This document shows, in pieces, positions 1 to 17,705 of a stretch of 64,000 nt of DNA. The notes beneath the pieces were generated by a model. The model had not been told where the DNA came from and did not search any database. It saw only the letters and a program-made list of their open reading frames with translations. Source of the stretch: Motacilla alba alba. Lineage: Eukaryota; Chordata; Aves; Passeriformes; Motacillidae. The translations under genes were made by a program, and so were the position numbers. Positions within the stretch are counted from its first letter, which is position 1; every line of letters starts with the position of its first letter. The stretch is from assembly GCF_015832195.1 (NCBI RefSeq), contig NC_052044.1:1937147-2001146 (forward strand), written 5' to 3'.

Positions 1-880
1 ACATTTTATCCGCACTTTATTTTCACTTTGTACAATTTATTCCCTTTTTCCCGTTCACTCCCGCCTTTCCTTCTCATTCCGTTTCCATTTTCTTCTCTTT
101 TTTTCCTGTTTCCTTCTCACTTTCCCCCAATTTCCTTTTCTTTCCATTTTCTTTCCATTCCATTCCTTCTTTATTTCCATTTATTTCCATTTATTTCCAT
201 TTATTTCGTTTTTTTCATTCCCCCCAAGGCCTCGGCTCCGTTTGGGATTTTTGGGGTGAATCCCCCCAAATTCCTCCCCGAGAAGGGAGCGCTTTAGGAC
301 CCAAAATTCACCAAAATTTGGATTTTTTTCCCTGATTTCCGCGCCCCCAGGAGGCGAAACGGCCCCGAAATCTCCCCGGGGAGCGCCCGAAAGCCCAAAA
401 TTCCCAAAAAAATGGAATTTTCGCATTGCACGTGGAACGAAACTGCCCCAAAACGGGGATTTGGGGGCGTTTGGGGTTTATTGCACGGCCCCGAGGCGGC
501 TCGGAGGGACGGGGGGAAGGGAAAAATGGGGGAAAAAGGGAGGAAATTGAGAAAAAAGGGGGAAATGGGACAAAAATGGGGGGAAATTGGGGAAAATTGA
601 GAAAAAAGGGAAAATTTCTGGAAAAAAAAGGGGGGAAATGGGGGGAAATTGAGAAAAAAGGGGGGAAATGGGAAAAATGGGGAAAATTGGAAAATTTTTG
701 AGGAAAATGGGGGAAAATCTGAAAAAAAATGGGGGGAAATGGGGAAAATTTTGAGAAAAAAAGGGGGAAAATGGGGAAAAATGGGGGGAAATGGGAAAAA
801 CGGGATCCTGACCCCAAAATTAGGGGTTTAAATTTTTTTTTCCGTGGCCGAAAAAACTCGGGAAGGGAAGAAAAATGGGA
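1..880. repeat. Pyrimidine- then purine-rich low-complexity DNA
   Basis: Positions 1-230 are runs of TTTCC and TTTATTTCC on the plus strand. About 500-820 is a decayed tandem array of GGGGGAAATGGGGAAAATTG-like units. Open frames here are repetitive Phe/Pro/Ser or Gly/Lys strings with no domain. No gene is seen. Confidence 0.8.
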
Positions 881-1200
881 ATAATTGGGGTGGGAATGGG
901 AAAAAATGGAAATAAAGGGGGAAGGGAGAAAAAAGGGGAGGAAGGGGGAAAAGAGGAGGAAAAATGGGGAGAAAAGGGAAAATGGGAGAAAAATAAGAGA
1001 AAAAAGGGGGAAAGGGGGGAAAATGGGGGAAAATTGGGCGAAAAAAGGGAAAAGGAGAAGGAGACACTCGGGAGGGCGCGAGGAGGAAAAGGAGCAGGAA
1101 AAGAGGGGAAAAAGTTCCTTCCTGGTGAGGATTTTGGGGATTTTCCCGGGTTTTTATTCGGGATTCGCCCAGAAAAGCAGCGCGGCCGCGACCGTGAAGG
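880..1200. repeat. Purine-rich (GGGAAAA) tract
   Basis: This is an almost unbroken G/A strand with GGGAAAAATGGG motifs. It is low complexity with G-quadruplex potential on the plus strand. No gene is seen. Confidence 0.7.
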
Positions 1201-1204
1201 CGGC

Positions 1205-1340
1205 GAGGGAAAATCCCGATCTTCCCCGAATTTTCCCCCAAATCCCGCTCTTCCGCTGGAAAATCCCGATTTTCCCTGAATTTTCCCCCAAATCCCGCTC
1301 TTCCGCTGGAAAATCCCGATTTTCCCTGAATTTTCCCCAT
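1205..1340. repeat. 50-bp tandem repeat, about 2.7 copies
   Basis: The unit carries CCCAAATCCCGCTCTTCCGC followed by TGGAAAATCCCGATTTTCCC. Copies at 1211, 1263 and 1313 are nearly identical. Confidence 0.85.
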
Positions 1341-1950
1341 TTTCCCACCCAAAAGCGCAGAAAAGCCGCGGCCCCAAAGCCCGAAAACCCCGAAAGGGCC
1401 CCGAGCGCAAAATCCCACCGGGAAACGCCGAAAGTGGGGAGGAAAAATGGGAAAATCCCGTTCCCGGTCCCCGAAAAGGTCCAAAAATCGGGATTTTTCG
1501 GGAGGAAAAAACGGAATTTTTGCCGAAAACCGCGGGGTTTGGGGCTGGTTTGGGTTCCCGGGAAATCGAAGGGATTTTTTCCCATTTTTGGGGGGGTTTT
1601 GAGGGAGGAGAAAGCGGCCGGGAATGTCCCGAGTTCCGCCGGGATTCGGGGCTTTGCTCCCGGGAAATGGGGTTTTATTTTTTTCCCAGCGTTTCCACCA
1701 AAGCCGCGACCCCGCCACAGGAAAAAAAAAAATAAAATAAAAAAAAAAAGAAAAAAAAAGGGGGGGGAAAGGATTTTTGGGAAGGGGAAAGACGGAATTT
1801 GGGGAGTTGCAAAGAAACGCGGGGAAATCAGGAGAGGGGGACGAAAAAAGCTCCAAAAAGAGGAAAAAATTCCCCTTTTTTCTGCCCTGACGGGAGCCAA
1901 GCCCAGCCAGAAATGCGATTTCAGCCGGGCTTTGTCCCGAGCCATCCAAG
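1340..1950. other. Low-complexity DNA, no gene seen
   Basis: The stretch is rich in GGGAAATT and AAAATCCC words, with an A-rich run at 1722-1762. On the minus strand an AATAAA hexamer lies in the stretch complementary to about 1672-1680. It could serve as a distant HOXC12 poly(A) signal, but nothing else supports this. Confidence 0.4.
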
Positions 1951-2400
1951 CCCCATTTCCCCCAAATCCTTCACTTCGAACCCAGAATTTCCCATTTTCC
2001 ACCCAGATTAAAGATTCCTTAGGGCACCGCCTGGATTTCCCCCCGAATTCCTTCATTCCGACCATTTTCCACCCAAACCACCGATTTTTTATGACACCAC
2101 CTCGATTTTCCCCATTTCACCCCCAATTTCCTTCATTCCGACCCCAAAAATTCCCATTTTCCACCCAAACCACCGATTTTTTAGGGCACCACTTCGAATT
2201 TCTCCATTTTGCCCCCAAATTCCTTCATTCCAATAAAAAAAAATTCCCAATTTCCACCCAAATTAAAACCCTTTGGGTTCCACCTCGATTTCCCCCCAAA
2301 TCCTTCATTTCCACCAAAATTTCCCTTTTTCCCCCAAATCCTTTCGGTCGCCGCTTTGATTTTTTTTCCTCCGTTTCCCCCCAAAATCCGGAATTTTCTC
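1950..2400. repeat. Decayed tandem repeat with unit of roughly 55-60 bp
   Basis: CCCCAAATTCCTTCATTCC and CCCATTTTCCACCCA recur at about 1960, 2040, 2130, 2210 and 2300, with spacing changed by indels. Confidence 0.7.
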
Positions 2401-2599
2401 CTTTTCCCCCCTGAACTCCCGACCCCCGATCCCAGGCCGGGTTTTTGGGGCGAATCCGCGGATTCCGGGCGGCTCCAGCTCCCCTTCCTCCTCCTCCTCC
2501 TCCTCCTCCTCGGCCTTTCCTCATCCCCTATTTACAGCGATCCTGCTCCCGCGTGTGCGCCTCCAGCGCCCCTCGGCTCGGGGCTCCGAGTCCTGCGGC

Positions 2600-3015
2600 T
2601 CCGAGGGGACGTTTCCATTTCCTCTCTGAATATTTCCCTTTTCGCTCCGAATCTTTCCCTTTGCGCTCTGAATTTTCCATTTTATCTGCGAGTTTTCCAT
2701 TTTCGCTCCGAATCTTTCCCTTTTCCCTCCGAATTTTCCCTTTTCCCTCCGAATATTTCCATTTTCGCTCAGAGTGTTCGCATTTTCGCTCCCAATCTTT
2801 CCATTTTCTCTCCAAATATTTCCATTTTCTCTCCAAATATTTCCCTTTTCTCTCCGAATCTTTCCATTTTCGCTCCGAGTGTTCCCATTTTCGCTCCGAA
2901 TGTTTCCATTTTCGCTCCGAGTGTTCCCATTTTCGCTCCGAATCTTTCCATTTTCGCTCCGAGTGTTCCCGTTTTCGCTCCGAGTGTTCCCGTTTTCGCT
3001 CCGAGTGTCCCCGCT
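2600..3015. repeat. 21-bp minisatellite directly downstream of the HOXC12 stop
   Basis: About 19 copies of TTTCCATTTTCGCTCCGAAT and variants (CGAGTGTTCCC, CAAATATTTCC) run to within 50 bp of the HOXC12 stop codon. They should lie in the HOXC12 3'UTR or immediate flank. The open frames across them are a consequence of the 21-bp period. Confidence 0.92.
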
Positions 3016-3060
3016 GTCCCTGCGTGCCCTGGCTCGGGTTGCCGGCCCGCTTGCGGTCCT

Positions 3061-9850
<6,790 letters not shown>

Positions 9851-9854
9851 CGGC

Positions 9855-9920
9855 CATGGAGCGCCGTTAAAAGGCTCGGCCCGCGCCCATCGGCCCCGGC
9901 GCCGCCGTCACGTGGGGCCC
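9855..9920 (-). promoter_or_regulatory. HOXC12: Possible HOXC12 core promoter
   Basis: This non-repetitive CpG-rich island lies upstream of HOXC12. On the minus strand it has a TTTTAA TATA-like box (complement of 9866-9871) and a CACGTG E-box at 9909-9914. A start here would imply a leader of about 900 bases made of minisatellite, which is unusual. A start closer to the ATG is equally possible. Confidence 0.3.
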
Positions 9921-10024
9921 GCACGGCGCTGGGGGTCCCTCGGTGTCCCCTCCCCCCCCGGTGTCCCCTCCCCCCCCCCGGTGTCCCCTCCCTCCCCCCG
10001 TCCCCTCCCCTCCGCAGCCCAGAC

Positions 10025-10610
10025 AAAACAGCGCCGGGTTCCTCTCGTTTTCCTCCCTTTTTTCCTCCTTTTCCCTCCTTTTCCCTCCCCTCTTCCTCCC
10101 TTTTTCATCCTCTTTTCGTCCCCTTTCCTCTCCTTTTATTCCGTCTTTTCCCTCCTTTTCTCTCCCTTTTATCCTCCCCTGTTCCCTCCTTTTTCTTCAC
10201 TTTTCTCTCCTTTTCCTTTTTTCCCCTTTATTCCTCCCTTTCCCTCCTTTCCTTCTCCACTTCCCTCCCTTTTCCTTCCTTTTTTTCCTTCTTTTCCCTC
10301 CCTTCTTCCTCCTCTTCCTCCCTTTCCCACATTTCCTCTCCTTTCCCTTCCCATTTTCCTCCTTTTCCCCTCATTTCCCTTTCCCCCCATTTCCCTTTCT
10401 CTCATTTATTTCCCTTTTCCCCTCATTTCCCTTTTTCCTCATTTCCTTTCCCCCTCATTTCCTTTATTTTCCCTTTTCCCCTCGTTTCCTTTTCCCCCTC
10501 ATTTCCTTTTTCCCTCATTCCCTTTCCCCTCATTTTCCATTTTCCCCTCATTTTCCGTTTCCCCCATTCCCTCTCCCCTCGTTCCCCTCTCCCCCGAGCC
10601 GCTCCCTCCC
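10025..10610. repeat. Polypyrimidine tract, (CCTTTT/CCCTCC)n
   Basis: About 590 bases are almost purely C and T on the plus strand, with CCCTCATTTCC units toward 10,400-10,560. The sequence can form triplex or H-DNA. It contains no gene; the open frames are Phe/Pro/Ser strings. Confidence 0.92.
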
Positions 10611-10835
10611 CCCCAGCCCCAGCCCGAATTTCATCCCATTTCCCCCAGCCCGAATTTCATCCCATTTTCCCCAGCCCGATTTTAATTCCATTTTCCCCAG
10701 ACCGATTTTAATTCCATTTTCCCCAGACCGATTTTAATTCCATTTTCCCCAGCCCGATTTTAATTCCATTTTTCCCCCAGCCCGATTTTAATTCCATTTT
10801 TCCCCAGCCCGATTTTAATTCCATTTTTTTGACGC
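10610..10835. repeat. 26-30 bp tandem repeat, about 8 copies
   Basis: CCCCAGCCCGATTTTAATTC followed by CATTTT repeats eight times; the first two copies have AATTTCATCC variants. Confidence 0.92.
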
Positions 10836-10924
10836 TTTCCGGCCGCTCCGGCGCCGCCCAGCCCCAAAATCCCCATTTTTGACCCGAAATCTTCGGGATT
10901 TTCACCCCAAACCGCTGCGGGGAG

Positions 10925-10985
10925 GGGGAGGGGCGCATTAATTAATGACTGACTCAATTAATGAGCTCGATGAGGGCCGGGCGCG
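10925..10985. promoter_or_regulatory. TAAT-rich element upstream of HOXC12
   Basis: A short island holds ATTAATTAAT at 10937-10946, TGACTGACTCA (AP-1 like) and AATTAAT at 10956-10962. Paired homeodomain motifs in an otherwise GC- and repeat-rich flank suggest a conserved HOX enhancer or promoter element. Confidence 0.45.
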
Positions 10986-10999
10986 GCGCTGCTCCCCGC

Positions 11000-12440
11000 G
11001 GGTTTTTGTCACACGAACTCCACGGGCCGGGAGGAGAGGGACGGGCTGGGGCCGGGCGCTCCCGGCTTCCCTTCGGGATCGCGATCAGCTTTTTTAATCA
11101 TTTCAGAGCATTTTTTGCCGTTTAAAATCATTTTTTGGTCATTTTTTATCAAGTTTTGATCGTTTCCCGTCACTTTCCGGGCATTTTCGATCAATTTTGG
11201 GCCATTTTTTGTCGTTGCTCTATCCAGTTTTCTATTTTTTTCTCACTTTTATCGTTGTCTTATCATTTTAAAATAATTTCTATCATCGTTGTGTGTCTCT
11301 TATCGTTTTTGGGCCGTTTCCTGTCATTTCCGCTCATTTCTCATCATTATTTTACCATTTCGTACCATTTTTTGTTCATTTTTTACATTGTTTTACCTTT
11401 ATTTTTTTTTTTTGCCATCCTTGATAACTATTATCCCGCTTTTATTCTTTCTCGTCACTTTGGGCCGTTTAACACCATTTTTGGTCATTTTGCGTCATTA
11501 TTTTATGTTTTTTTTGTATTCTTGGGACAATTTTCCCCCATTTTTCCCCATTATTTCCACTTTCTCCCTCATTTCCGCGCCTCAGCAGCCCCGGGGCGGG
11601 TCCGGCCTCTTCCCGGCCTCTCCAGGATTTTTTTGGGGACAATCCCTCGCTTTTATTTCTCGGTTTCCCTCCCTTTTCCCCCCTGTAGATCCCCAAACCC
11701 CTAAAATCGGATTTCCCCCCATTTCTCCCCAAAATCCCCGTCTCCCGCCCCCCGCGAGCGGCGCGGAGCGCATTTCATTCCATTTATTTCCATTTAATTC
11801 CATTTTCCCCCCCGTTTTTTTCCGTTTCTTTCTCCCTCCCTCCCTTCCCCTCCTCACGAGGAAAAACATGAGAAAAAAATACCAATGAAAAAAATCGCTA
11901 GCGGCTCCTCCGGCCCGAAATAAACCCAAAAAAACCCCAAAATTCAATCCCGGGACGGGCGAATCAACCCAGGGCGGGAGCTCGGAGCGGAGCGCGGGAC
12001 GCGCGGCGAATTTCCCCTTTTTTGCCATTTTTGATCCTTTTCCCCCCCCTTTATTTGGCTTTTCCTGCGCCTCCCCCCGGCTGCAATTCCCAATTTTCCT
12101 CCCCAAAATCCTTCCCGGGGAGGCGAAGCCGCGGCCGTTCCCGTTTCCCCTCCCCCGCCCGATTCCAGCCTTTCCCCCCCCAAAATAAATTCTTTTTTTT
12201 TCCTCTCCTGGAGGCTCCAAAAACACCAAAACCCCCCCAAAAAAAACCCCCCAAAAACCCCAAAACCCCCAAATATTCAGGTGCGGCTCCCCGGGGCGCC
12301 CTTCCCTTGGCGCGGAGGTGGAAAAACCCGAAATTCCGCTTTTTTTCCAGCTTTTTTCCAGCCCGGAAAGCTCCGCCCGCCCCTGGCGCACCTTTCCCCG
12401 CGGAGAAACAAAAGCCGAGCCCCAAAAATTCCCTTGCCAC
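11000..12440. other. T-rich and GC-rich non-coding DNA, no gene seen
   Basis: 11,095-11,570 is T-rich with recurrent CATTTTTTG and CGTTTC words, an ancient decayed repeat of TTTTGGTCATTTT type. 11,580-12,440 mixes CpG-rich segments with CCCCAAAA runs. No splice-flanked coding segment or known domain was recognised. Confidence 0.5.
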
Positions 12441-12830
12441 CCCAAAATTCCCTTCTTTTGGGTTTTCTTTCCTTATTTTTTCAGATTTTTTCTTATTTTT
12501 GGGTTTGTTCCCTTATATTTTGCGATTTTTATTTGTATTTTTTCAGATTTTTTCCCTATTTTTGTTTGGGTTTTTTTTTTTCCCCTCCCTAAATATTGGG
12601 ATTTTAATTATTATTTCCAGGCTTTTCCCCTCATATTTTAGATTTTTTATTCCCATTTTTTTGGGATTTTTTCCCCCCTTAAATATTGGGATTTTAATCA
12701 TTATTTCTCGGCTTTTCCCCTTATATTTTCGTGTCTTTATTCCTGTTTTTTTTTTTTTGGTTTTTCCCCTTTTTTTTTCCCCCTCTATTTTTCTTTTATT
12801 TTTTTCCCATTTCTTTTCTATTTTTTCCCT
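12440..12830. repeat. T-rich direct repeat of about 85-90 bp
   Basis: CCTAAATATTGGGATTTTAA at about 12,588 recurs as TTAAATATTGGGATTTTAAT at about 12,679. Both are followed by TTATTTC...GGCTTTTCCCC. Confidence 0.75.
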
Positions 12831-13250
12831 TTTCCGGGAGTTTTCCCAGCCCTGCCAAGGAATTCGCTGCCCTCCAGGTGCGAGGGGGATCGCGGAGCCT
12901 CTGGCCGGGTTCCAGCGCTTCCCCGGCCTTTGTTCGCTCTTTTATTTTCATTTTTCTGCCAAATCCCCGAATTCTCGCCTCCGCCGCAGCTCCGCCCGGG
13001 GCCGCGCCGCCGCCGCACAAAGGGATTTTTTTTGCCCTAAAATCCCGCTTTTTCGGGTTTTTTCCTCCCGATTCTCGCGGCCGAAAATTCCATTAAAAAT
13101 CGCATTTTTGGGGGAGGCGCCGCGGGGTGCGCGGGGCGGGCTCGGGCCCAGAAAAGCCGTTTATTTTGGGGTTTTTTGTGGGTTTTTTTCAATTTTTTCC
13201 CGTTTTTTTCCCAGCTGGGGAAGCCGCGGAGTCTCCCGAGCGCGGCCGCG
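12830..13250. other. CpG-rich segments, no gene seen
   Basis: 12,950-13,020 and 13,110-13,260 are CpG-rich and non-repetitive. They could be fragments of an island for an unseen gene. I find no coding segment or homeobox in either strand. Confidence 0.35.
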
Positions 13251-13254
13251 GCTC

Positions 13255-13505
13255 CGGGAGCGGCTCCGGAGCAGAAATAAAACCAGAAATGGAAATTAAA
13301 AAATCCAGAAATGGAAATAAATGAACCAGAAATGGAAATAAAGCCAGAAATGGAAATAAAACCCAGAAATGGAAATAAATAAAGCCGGAAATGGAAATTT
13401 AAAAAATCCAGAAATGGAAATAACCCAGAAATGGAAATAAAGCCAGAAACGGAAATAAATAAAGCCAGAAATGGAAACAAACCCAGAAATGAAATGAACC
13501 ATTTC
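13255..13505. repeat. 16-18 bp minisatellite
   Basis: Tandem CCAGAAATGGAAATAAA units with small length variation, about 14 copies. Confidence 0.93.
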
Positions 13506-13719
13506 CCGACCGCCCCGCAGCGGCGCTCCCGCCCTGCCGGGGGGGTTTTCCCATTAAAATCCAATTTTCCTGCTGAAAAAATGACTCCAAAAACCCCGGG
13601 GACGCCTCTGCTGGAAAAGGAAAAATCCCAATTCCCGCCTCAGTGGCTCGGGAAAAGCCTCAGCGCTGGAATTGCAGCTTGGAACTGGGAAAAAACCCAG
13701 GGGGAAAAAAAAATTAAAA

Positions 13720-14130
13720 TTGACTTAATAAAGTTTAAAATAAGGAAAAAATAAAATAAGGTGCCCATTTAAAATCGATTTAAAATCAATAAAAACTAAA
13801 TTTAAAATAAATTTAAAAGAAAATTATAGATAGAAGTAAAAAAAAAAAATTAAAAATAAAATTTAAAATAAAATTAAAAGAAAATTATAGATAGAAGTAA
13901 AAATAAAATTTAAAATGAAATTTAAAATAAATTTAAAATAAAATTAAAGATAAAATTAAAGATAAAATTAAAGATAAATTAAAAATAAAATAAAAAATAA
14001 AATTTAAAATAAAATTAAAATTTAAATTAAAATTAAAATTAAAATTATAAAATTAAAATTAAAATTTAAAATTAATTTAAAATTAAAATAAAATTAAGCA
14101 TAAATTTAAAATAAAATTAAAATGAACTAA
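13720..14130. repeat. AT-rich repeat block
   Basis: Nearly pure AAAATTTAAAATAAAATT words make up the block. Two 40-base segments near 13,820 and 13,880 sharing AGAAAATTATAGATAGAAGT are direct repeats. Its composition is opposite to the surroundings. Confidence 0.9.
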
Positions 14131-14179
14131 AATTCCCTTTCCCCTCTGCGAAAAATCCGGATTTTCCGGCCAAACCTCT

Positions 14180-14340
14180 TGGCAAACAGAATTTATTTGG
14201 AATTTCTGGCGCTCCGGGGAGGCCGGAAATTCCCGCGCTGGGGGAGGCGAATGGCGGCGCGGGTCAAGGTCACTGTCTCGGGCAGCGCCGGCGGCTCCGC
14301 ATGCAAATCGGGGGCCGCAGGACGGCCCGGCCCGGGCGCT
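14180..14340. promoter_or_regulatory. Non-repetitive island with nuclear-receptor and octamer sites
   Basis: TCAAGGTCA at 14264-14272 is a perfect monomeric NR5A/ERR-type site. ATGCAAAT at 14301-14308 is a perfect octamer (POU) site. The CpG-rich context next to a gap makes it a candidate promoter or enhancer. Function is inferred from motifs. Confidence 0.4.
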
Positions 14341-14725
14341 GCCGCCGCCCTCCCCCATCCCCATCCCCTCCCCCATCCCCTCCTTCCATCCCCCATCCCC
14401 CCATCCCCGGCCATTCCCTCCTTGCCCCCATTCCCTCCTTCCCACCTCCATCCCCGGCCATTCCCTCCTTGCCCCCATTCCCCCATTCCCTCCTTCCTTG
14501 CCCGGCCATTCCCTCCTTCCCACCTCCATCCCCCCATTCCCTCCTTATCCCCACCCCGGCCATTCCCTCCTTGCCCCCATTCCCCCATTCCCTCCTTCCT
14601 TCCCTCCTTGCCCCCATTCCCTCCTTCCCCCGCCATTCCCCCCATCCCTCCATCTCCCCAATCCCTCCTTCCCACCTCCATCCCCGGCCCTTCCCTCCTT
14701 CCTTCCCTCCATCCCCCCATTCCCT
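14341..14725. repeat. Minisatellite CCATTCCCTCCTTCCC, runs into gap
   Basis: Units CCCCCATTCCCTCCTTGCC and CCACCTCCATCCCCGG alternate up to the first unknown base, which probably explains the assembly break. Confidence 0.93.
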
Positions 14726-15725
14726 NNNNNNNNNNNNNNNNNNNNNNNNNNNNNNNNNNNNNNNNNNNNNNNNNNNNNNNNNNNNNNNNNNNNNNNNNNN
14801 NNNNNNNNNNNNNNNNNNNNNNNNNNNNNNNNNNNNNNNNNNNNNNNNNNNNNNNNNNNNNNNNNNNNNNNNNNNNNNNNNNNNNNNNNNNNNNNNNNNN
14901 NNNNNNNNNNNNNNNNNNNNNNNNNNNNNNNNNNNNNNNNNNNNNNNNNNNNNNNNNNNNNNNNNNNNNNNNNNNNNNNNNNNNNNNNNNNNNNNNNNNN
15001 NNNNNNNNNNNNNNNNNNNNNNNNNNNNNNNNNNNNNNNNNNNNNNNNNNNNNNNNNNNNNNNNNNNNNNNNNNNNNNNNNNNNNNNNNNNNNNNNNNNN
15101 NNNNNNNNNNNNNNNNNNNNNNNNNNNNNNNNNNNNNNNNNNNNNNNNNNNNNNNNNNNNNNNNNNNNNNNNNNNNNNNNNNNNNNNNNNNNNNNNNNNN
15201 NNNNNNNNNNNNNNNNNNNNNNNNNNNNNNNNNNNNNNNNNNNNNNNNNNNNNNNNNNNNNNNNNNNNNNNNNNNNNNNNNNNNNNNNNNNNNNNNNNNN
15301 NNNNNNNNNNNNNNNNNNNNNNNNNNNNNNNNNNNNNNNNNNNNNNNNNNNNNNNNNNNNNNNNNNNNNNNNNNNNNNNNNNNNNNNNNNNNNNNNNNNN
15401 NNNNNNNNNNNNNNNNNNNNNNNNNNNNNNNNNNNNNNNNNNNNNNNNNNNNNNNNNNNNNNNNNNNNNNNNNNNNNNNNNNNNNNNNNNNNNNNNNNNN
15501 NNNNNNNNNNNNNNNNNNNNNNNNNNNNNNNNNNNNNNNNNNNNNNNNNNNNNNNNNNNNNNNNNNNNNNNNNNNNNNNNNNNNNNNNNNNNNNNNNNNN
15601 NNNNNNNNNNNNNNNNNNNNNNNNNNNNNNNNNNNNNNNNNNNNNNNNNNNNNNNNNNNNNNNNNNNNNNNNNNNNNNNNNNNNNNNNNNNNNNNNNNNN
15701 NNNNNNNNNNNNNNNNNNNNNNNNN
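14726..15725. other. Assembly gap (1,000 N)
   Basis: Exactly 1,000 unknown bases, so probably a placeholder of unknown true size. The flanks are two different repeats, so real sequence, possibly including genes, is missing. Confidence 0.99.
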
Positions 15726-16215
15726 ACCCAAAAATAACCCCAAACCCAAACCCAAACCCAACCCAAACCCAAACCCAAACCCAAAACCCAAACCCAACCC
15801 AAACCCCAAATAAACCCAAACCCAAAAATAACCCCAAACCCAACCCAACCCAACCCAAACCCAAACCCAAACCCAAACCCAAACCCCTAAATAAACCTAA
15901 ACCCAACCCCAAACCTAAACACAAAACTAAACCCAAACCCAAACCCAAATAAACCCAACCAAAACCCCAAATAAACCCAAACCCAAACCCAAACCCAACC
16001 CAAACCCAAAACTAACCCCAAACCCCAAATAAACCCAACCCCAACCCAACCCCAACCCAACCCCAACCCAACCCCAACCCCCAAATAAACCCAAACACAA
16101 ACCCAAACCCAACCCAAACCCAACCCCAACCCAACCCCAACCCAACCCCAACCCAAACCCAAACCCCAAATAAACCCAAACACAAACCCAAACCCAACCC
16201 CAACCCCAAATCCAA
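15726..16215. repeat. (CCCAAA)n / (CCCCAACCCAA)n hexamer-like array
   Basis: CCCAAA units, with CCCCAA and AAATAAACCC interruptions at quasi-regular intervals, start at the gap edge. It resembles but is not the vertebrate telomere repeat (CCCTAA). Confidence 0.95.
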
Positions 16216-16485
16216 ACCATGAGGATGTGCTAGGAATGAAAAAAGGGGGGAAATGGGATCGGAGCGGTGATTTTGGGGTCAGGGCAGGGATTTTGGGGAT
16301 TTTGGTGTTCAGGGATGAGTTTGGGAAGAGGAGCCGCCCCTGGGGACTGGAGGGGACAGGAGGGGACAGGGCCACCCTCACCCCCCAAGGGCCACTCCCG
16401 AAATTCCCCTGGAAAAGCCGCAAATCCCGGGAATTCCCCCAGAACCGCCGGGGAGCGGGAGGAACCCGTTCATGATTCCCGCTAA
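16215..16485. other. Non-repetitive spacer, no gene seen
   Basis: Mixed composition with GGAGGGGACAGG words. No coding signal was recognised. Confidence 0.4.
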
Positions 16486-16705
16486 TTAACGAGCCCCGGG
16501 AATGATGAGCGAGCCCCGGGAATAACGAGCGAGCCCCGGGAATAACGAGCGAGCCCCGGGAATGATGCGCGAGCCCCGGGAATAACGAGCGAGCCCCGGG
16601 AATGATGAGCGAGCCCCGGGAATGATGAGCGAGCCCCGGGAATAACGAGCGAGCCCCGGGAATGATGAACGAGCCCCGGGAATGATGAGCGAGCCCCGGG
16701 AATCC
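16485..16705. repeat. 18-bp minisatellite
   Basis: About 12 copies of GAGCCCCGGGAATGATGAGC, alternating ATGATGA and ATAACGA variants. Confidence 0.95.
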
Positions 16706-16784
16706 CGCAATTCCCGGCTCCTTCCCGGATTGCCCGAGCGGCTCCCGGGGCTCAGAACCGCTCCCGGCCTCGGGAATTCCGGGA

Positions 16785-16985
16785 GAAAACCGGGAACTGC
16801 CCCGGGAACTGCCCCGGGAAGTGCCCCGGGAATTGGGAACTGCCCCGGGAATTGGGAACTGCCCCGGGAAGTGCCCCGGGAATTGGGAAGTGCCCCGGGA
16901 ATTGGGAACTGCCCCGGGAATTGCCCCAGGAATTGGGAATTGCCCCGGGAATTGGGAATTGCCCCGGGAATTGCCCCGACACCTC
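16785..16985. repeat. Minisatellite CTGCCCCGGGAATTGGGAA
   Basis: Units of 12 (TGCCCCGGGAAT) and 19 bases alternate for about 200 bp. It shares CCCCGGGAAT with the preceding array. Confidence 0.93.
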
Positions 16986-17535
16986 AAAACTGGCATTTTT
17001 TTTGCTATAAAAATGAACTTCTGGGCTCCCCCGGAGCCATTCCCGGGCGGGCAATTCCGTCGTTTCCCCACCGGGATCCGGGTTTGTCCCGTTTTTCCCG
17101 TCCCTTTCCCCATTTCTGGCACCAGCACCAGGAAAGCTCCGGGGAAATCCGGGATTCGGGAAAAAAAAAAAATCCGGGATTTTGGGGGAAAATCCGGCCC
17201 AAAAATCGAATTTTACCCGCTCAAAGCAGCAAAATTTGGGCTCTAAAACCATTCCCGGGAAACCGAGATCCCGCTCGCGAGTGTCCGGATAAAACCCAGC
17301 AGGAGTTCCGTGGAGAAAAGAGGATTTTCCATGGAAAAAAAAAAAGAAAAGGATTTTTTATGGGAAAAAAAAAAGATTTTCTATGGAAAAGGAAAAAAAA
17401 AAAAAGGATTTTCCGTGGAAAACCCTGGATTTTCCCTGGGTGTCGTCTGGCGCCTTTGATCCCTCCCTCAATTAATTCCTCCCGTAATTAACTCCGCCCT
17501 CAGATCCCGCTTTTCCCTCCTTTCCTTGGGATAAG
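16985..17535. other. Non-coding, no gene seen
   Basis: Includes a short A-rich repeat of GGATTTTCCATGGAAAA units at 17,320-17,430. No gene is recognised. Confidence 0.4.
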
Positions 17536-17705
17536 GCGGCCAAAAATCCCGGGAAAAATTAATTATTTCAGGGGATATTATGAATTTTAATTATTTCGCC
17601 CGGATATTGTTAATTTTAATCGCTTTAACAGCTCCATTCTCATTAATTTCATGAATTTAAACCCCGTTTGTGATGGTTTTATTCACCGTTCGATCATCCC
17701 CGGCT
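17535..17705. promoter_or_regulatory. AT-rich non-repetitive island, candidate conserved element
   Basis: It contains AATTAATTA, several TTTTAATT and GTTAATTTTAATCG words and TGATGGTTTTATTCACC. It has no internal repeat and sits in GC-rich repetitive DNA. Multiple TAAT cores suggest homeodomain binding. Conservation cannot be tested from the sequence alone. Confidence 0.4.

Noticed and set aside
885..2414. 509-codon open frame on the plus strand
   Set aside because: It is a string of Lys/Gly/Glu then Phe/Pro residues produced by G/A and C/T repeats, with no domain and no splice context. It is an artefact of low stop density.
14179..15952. Open frames running through 14,726-15,725
   Set aside because: They exist only because unknown bases contain no stops.
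15726..16215. Interstitial telomere
   Set aside because: The unit is CCCAAA/CCCCAA, not CCCTAA; no run of true telomere repeats is present.
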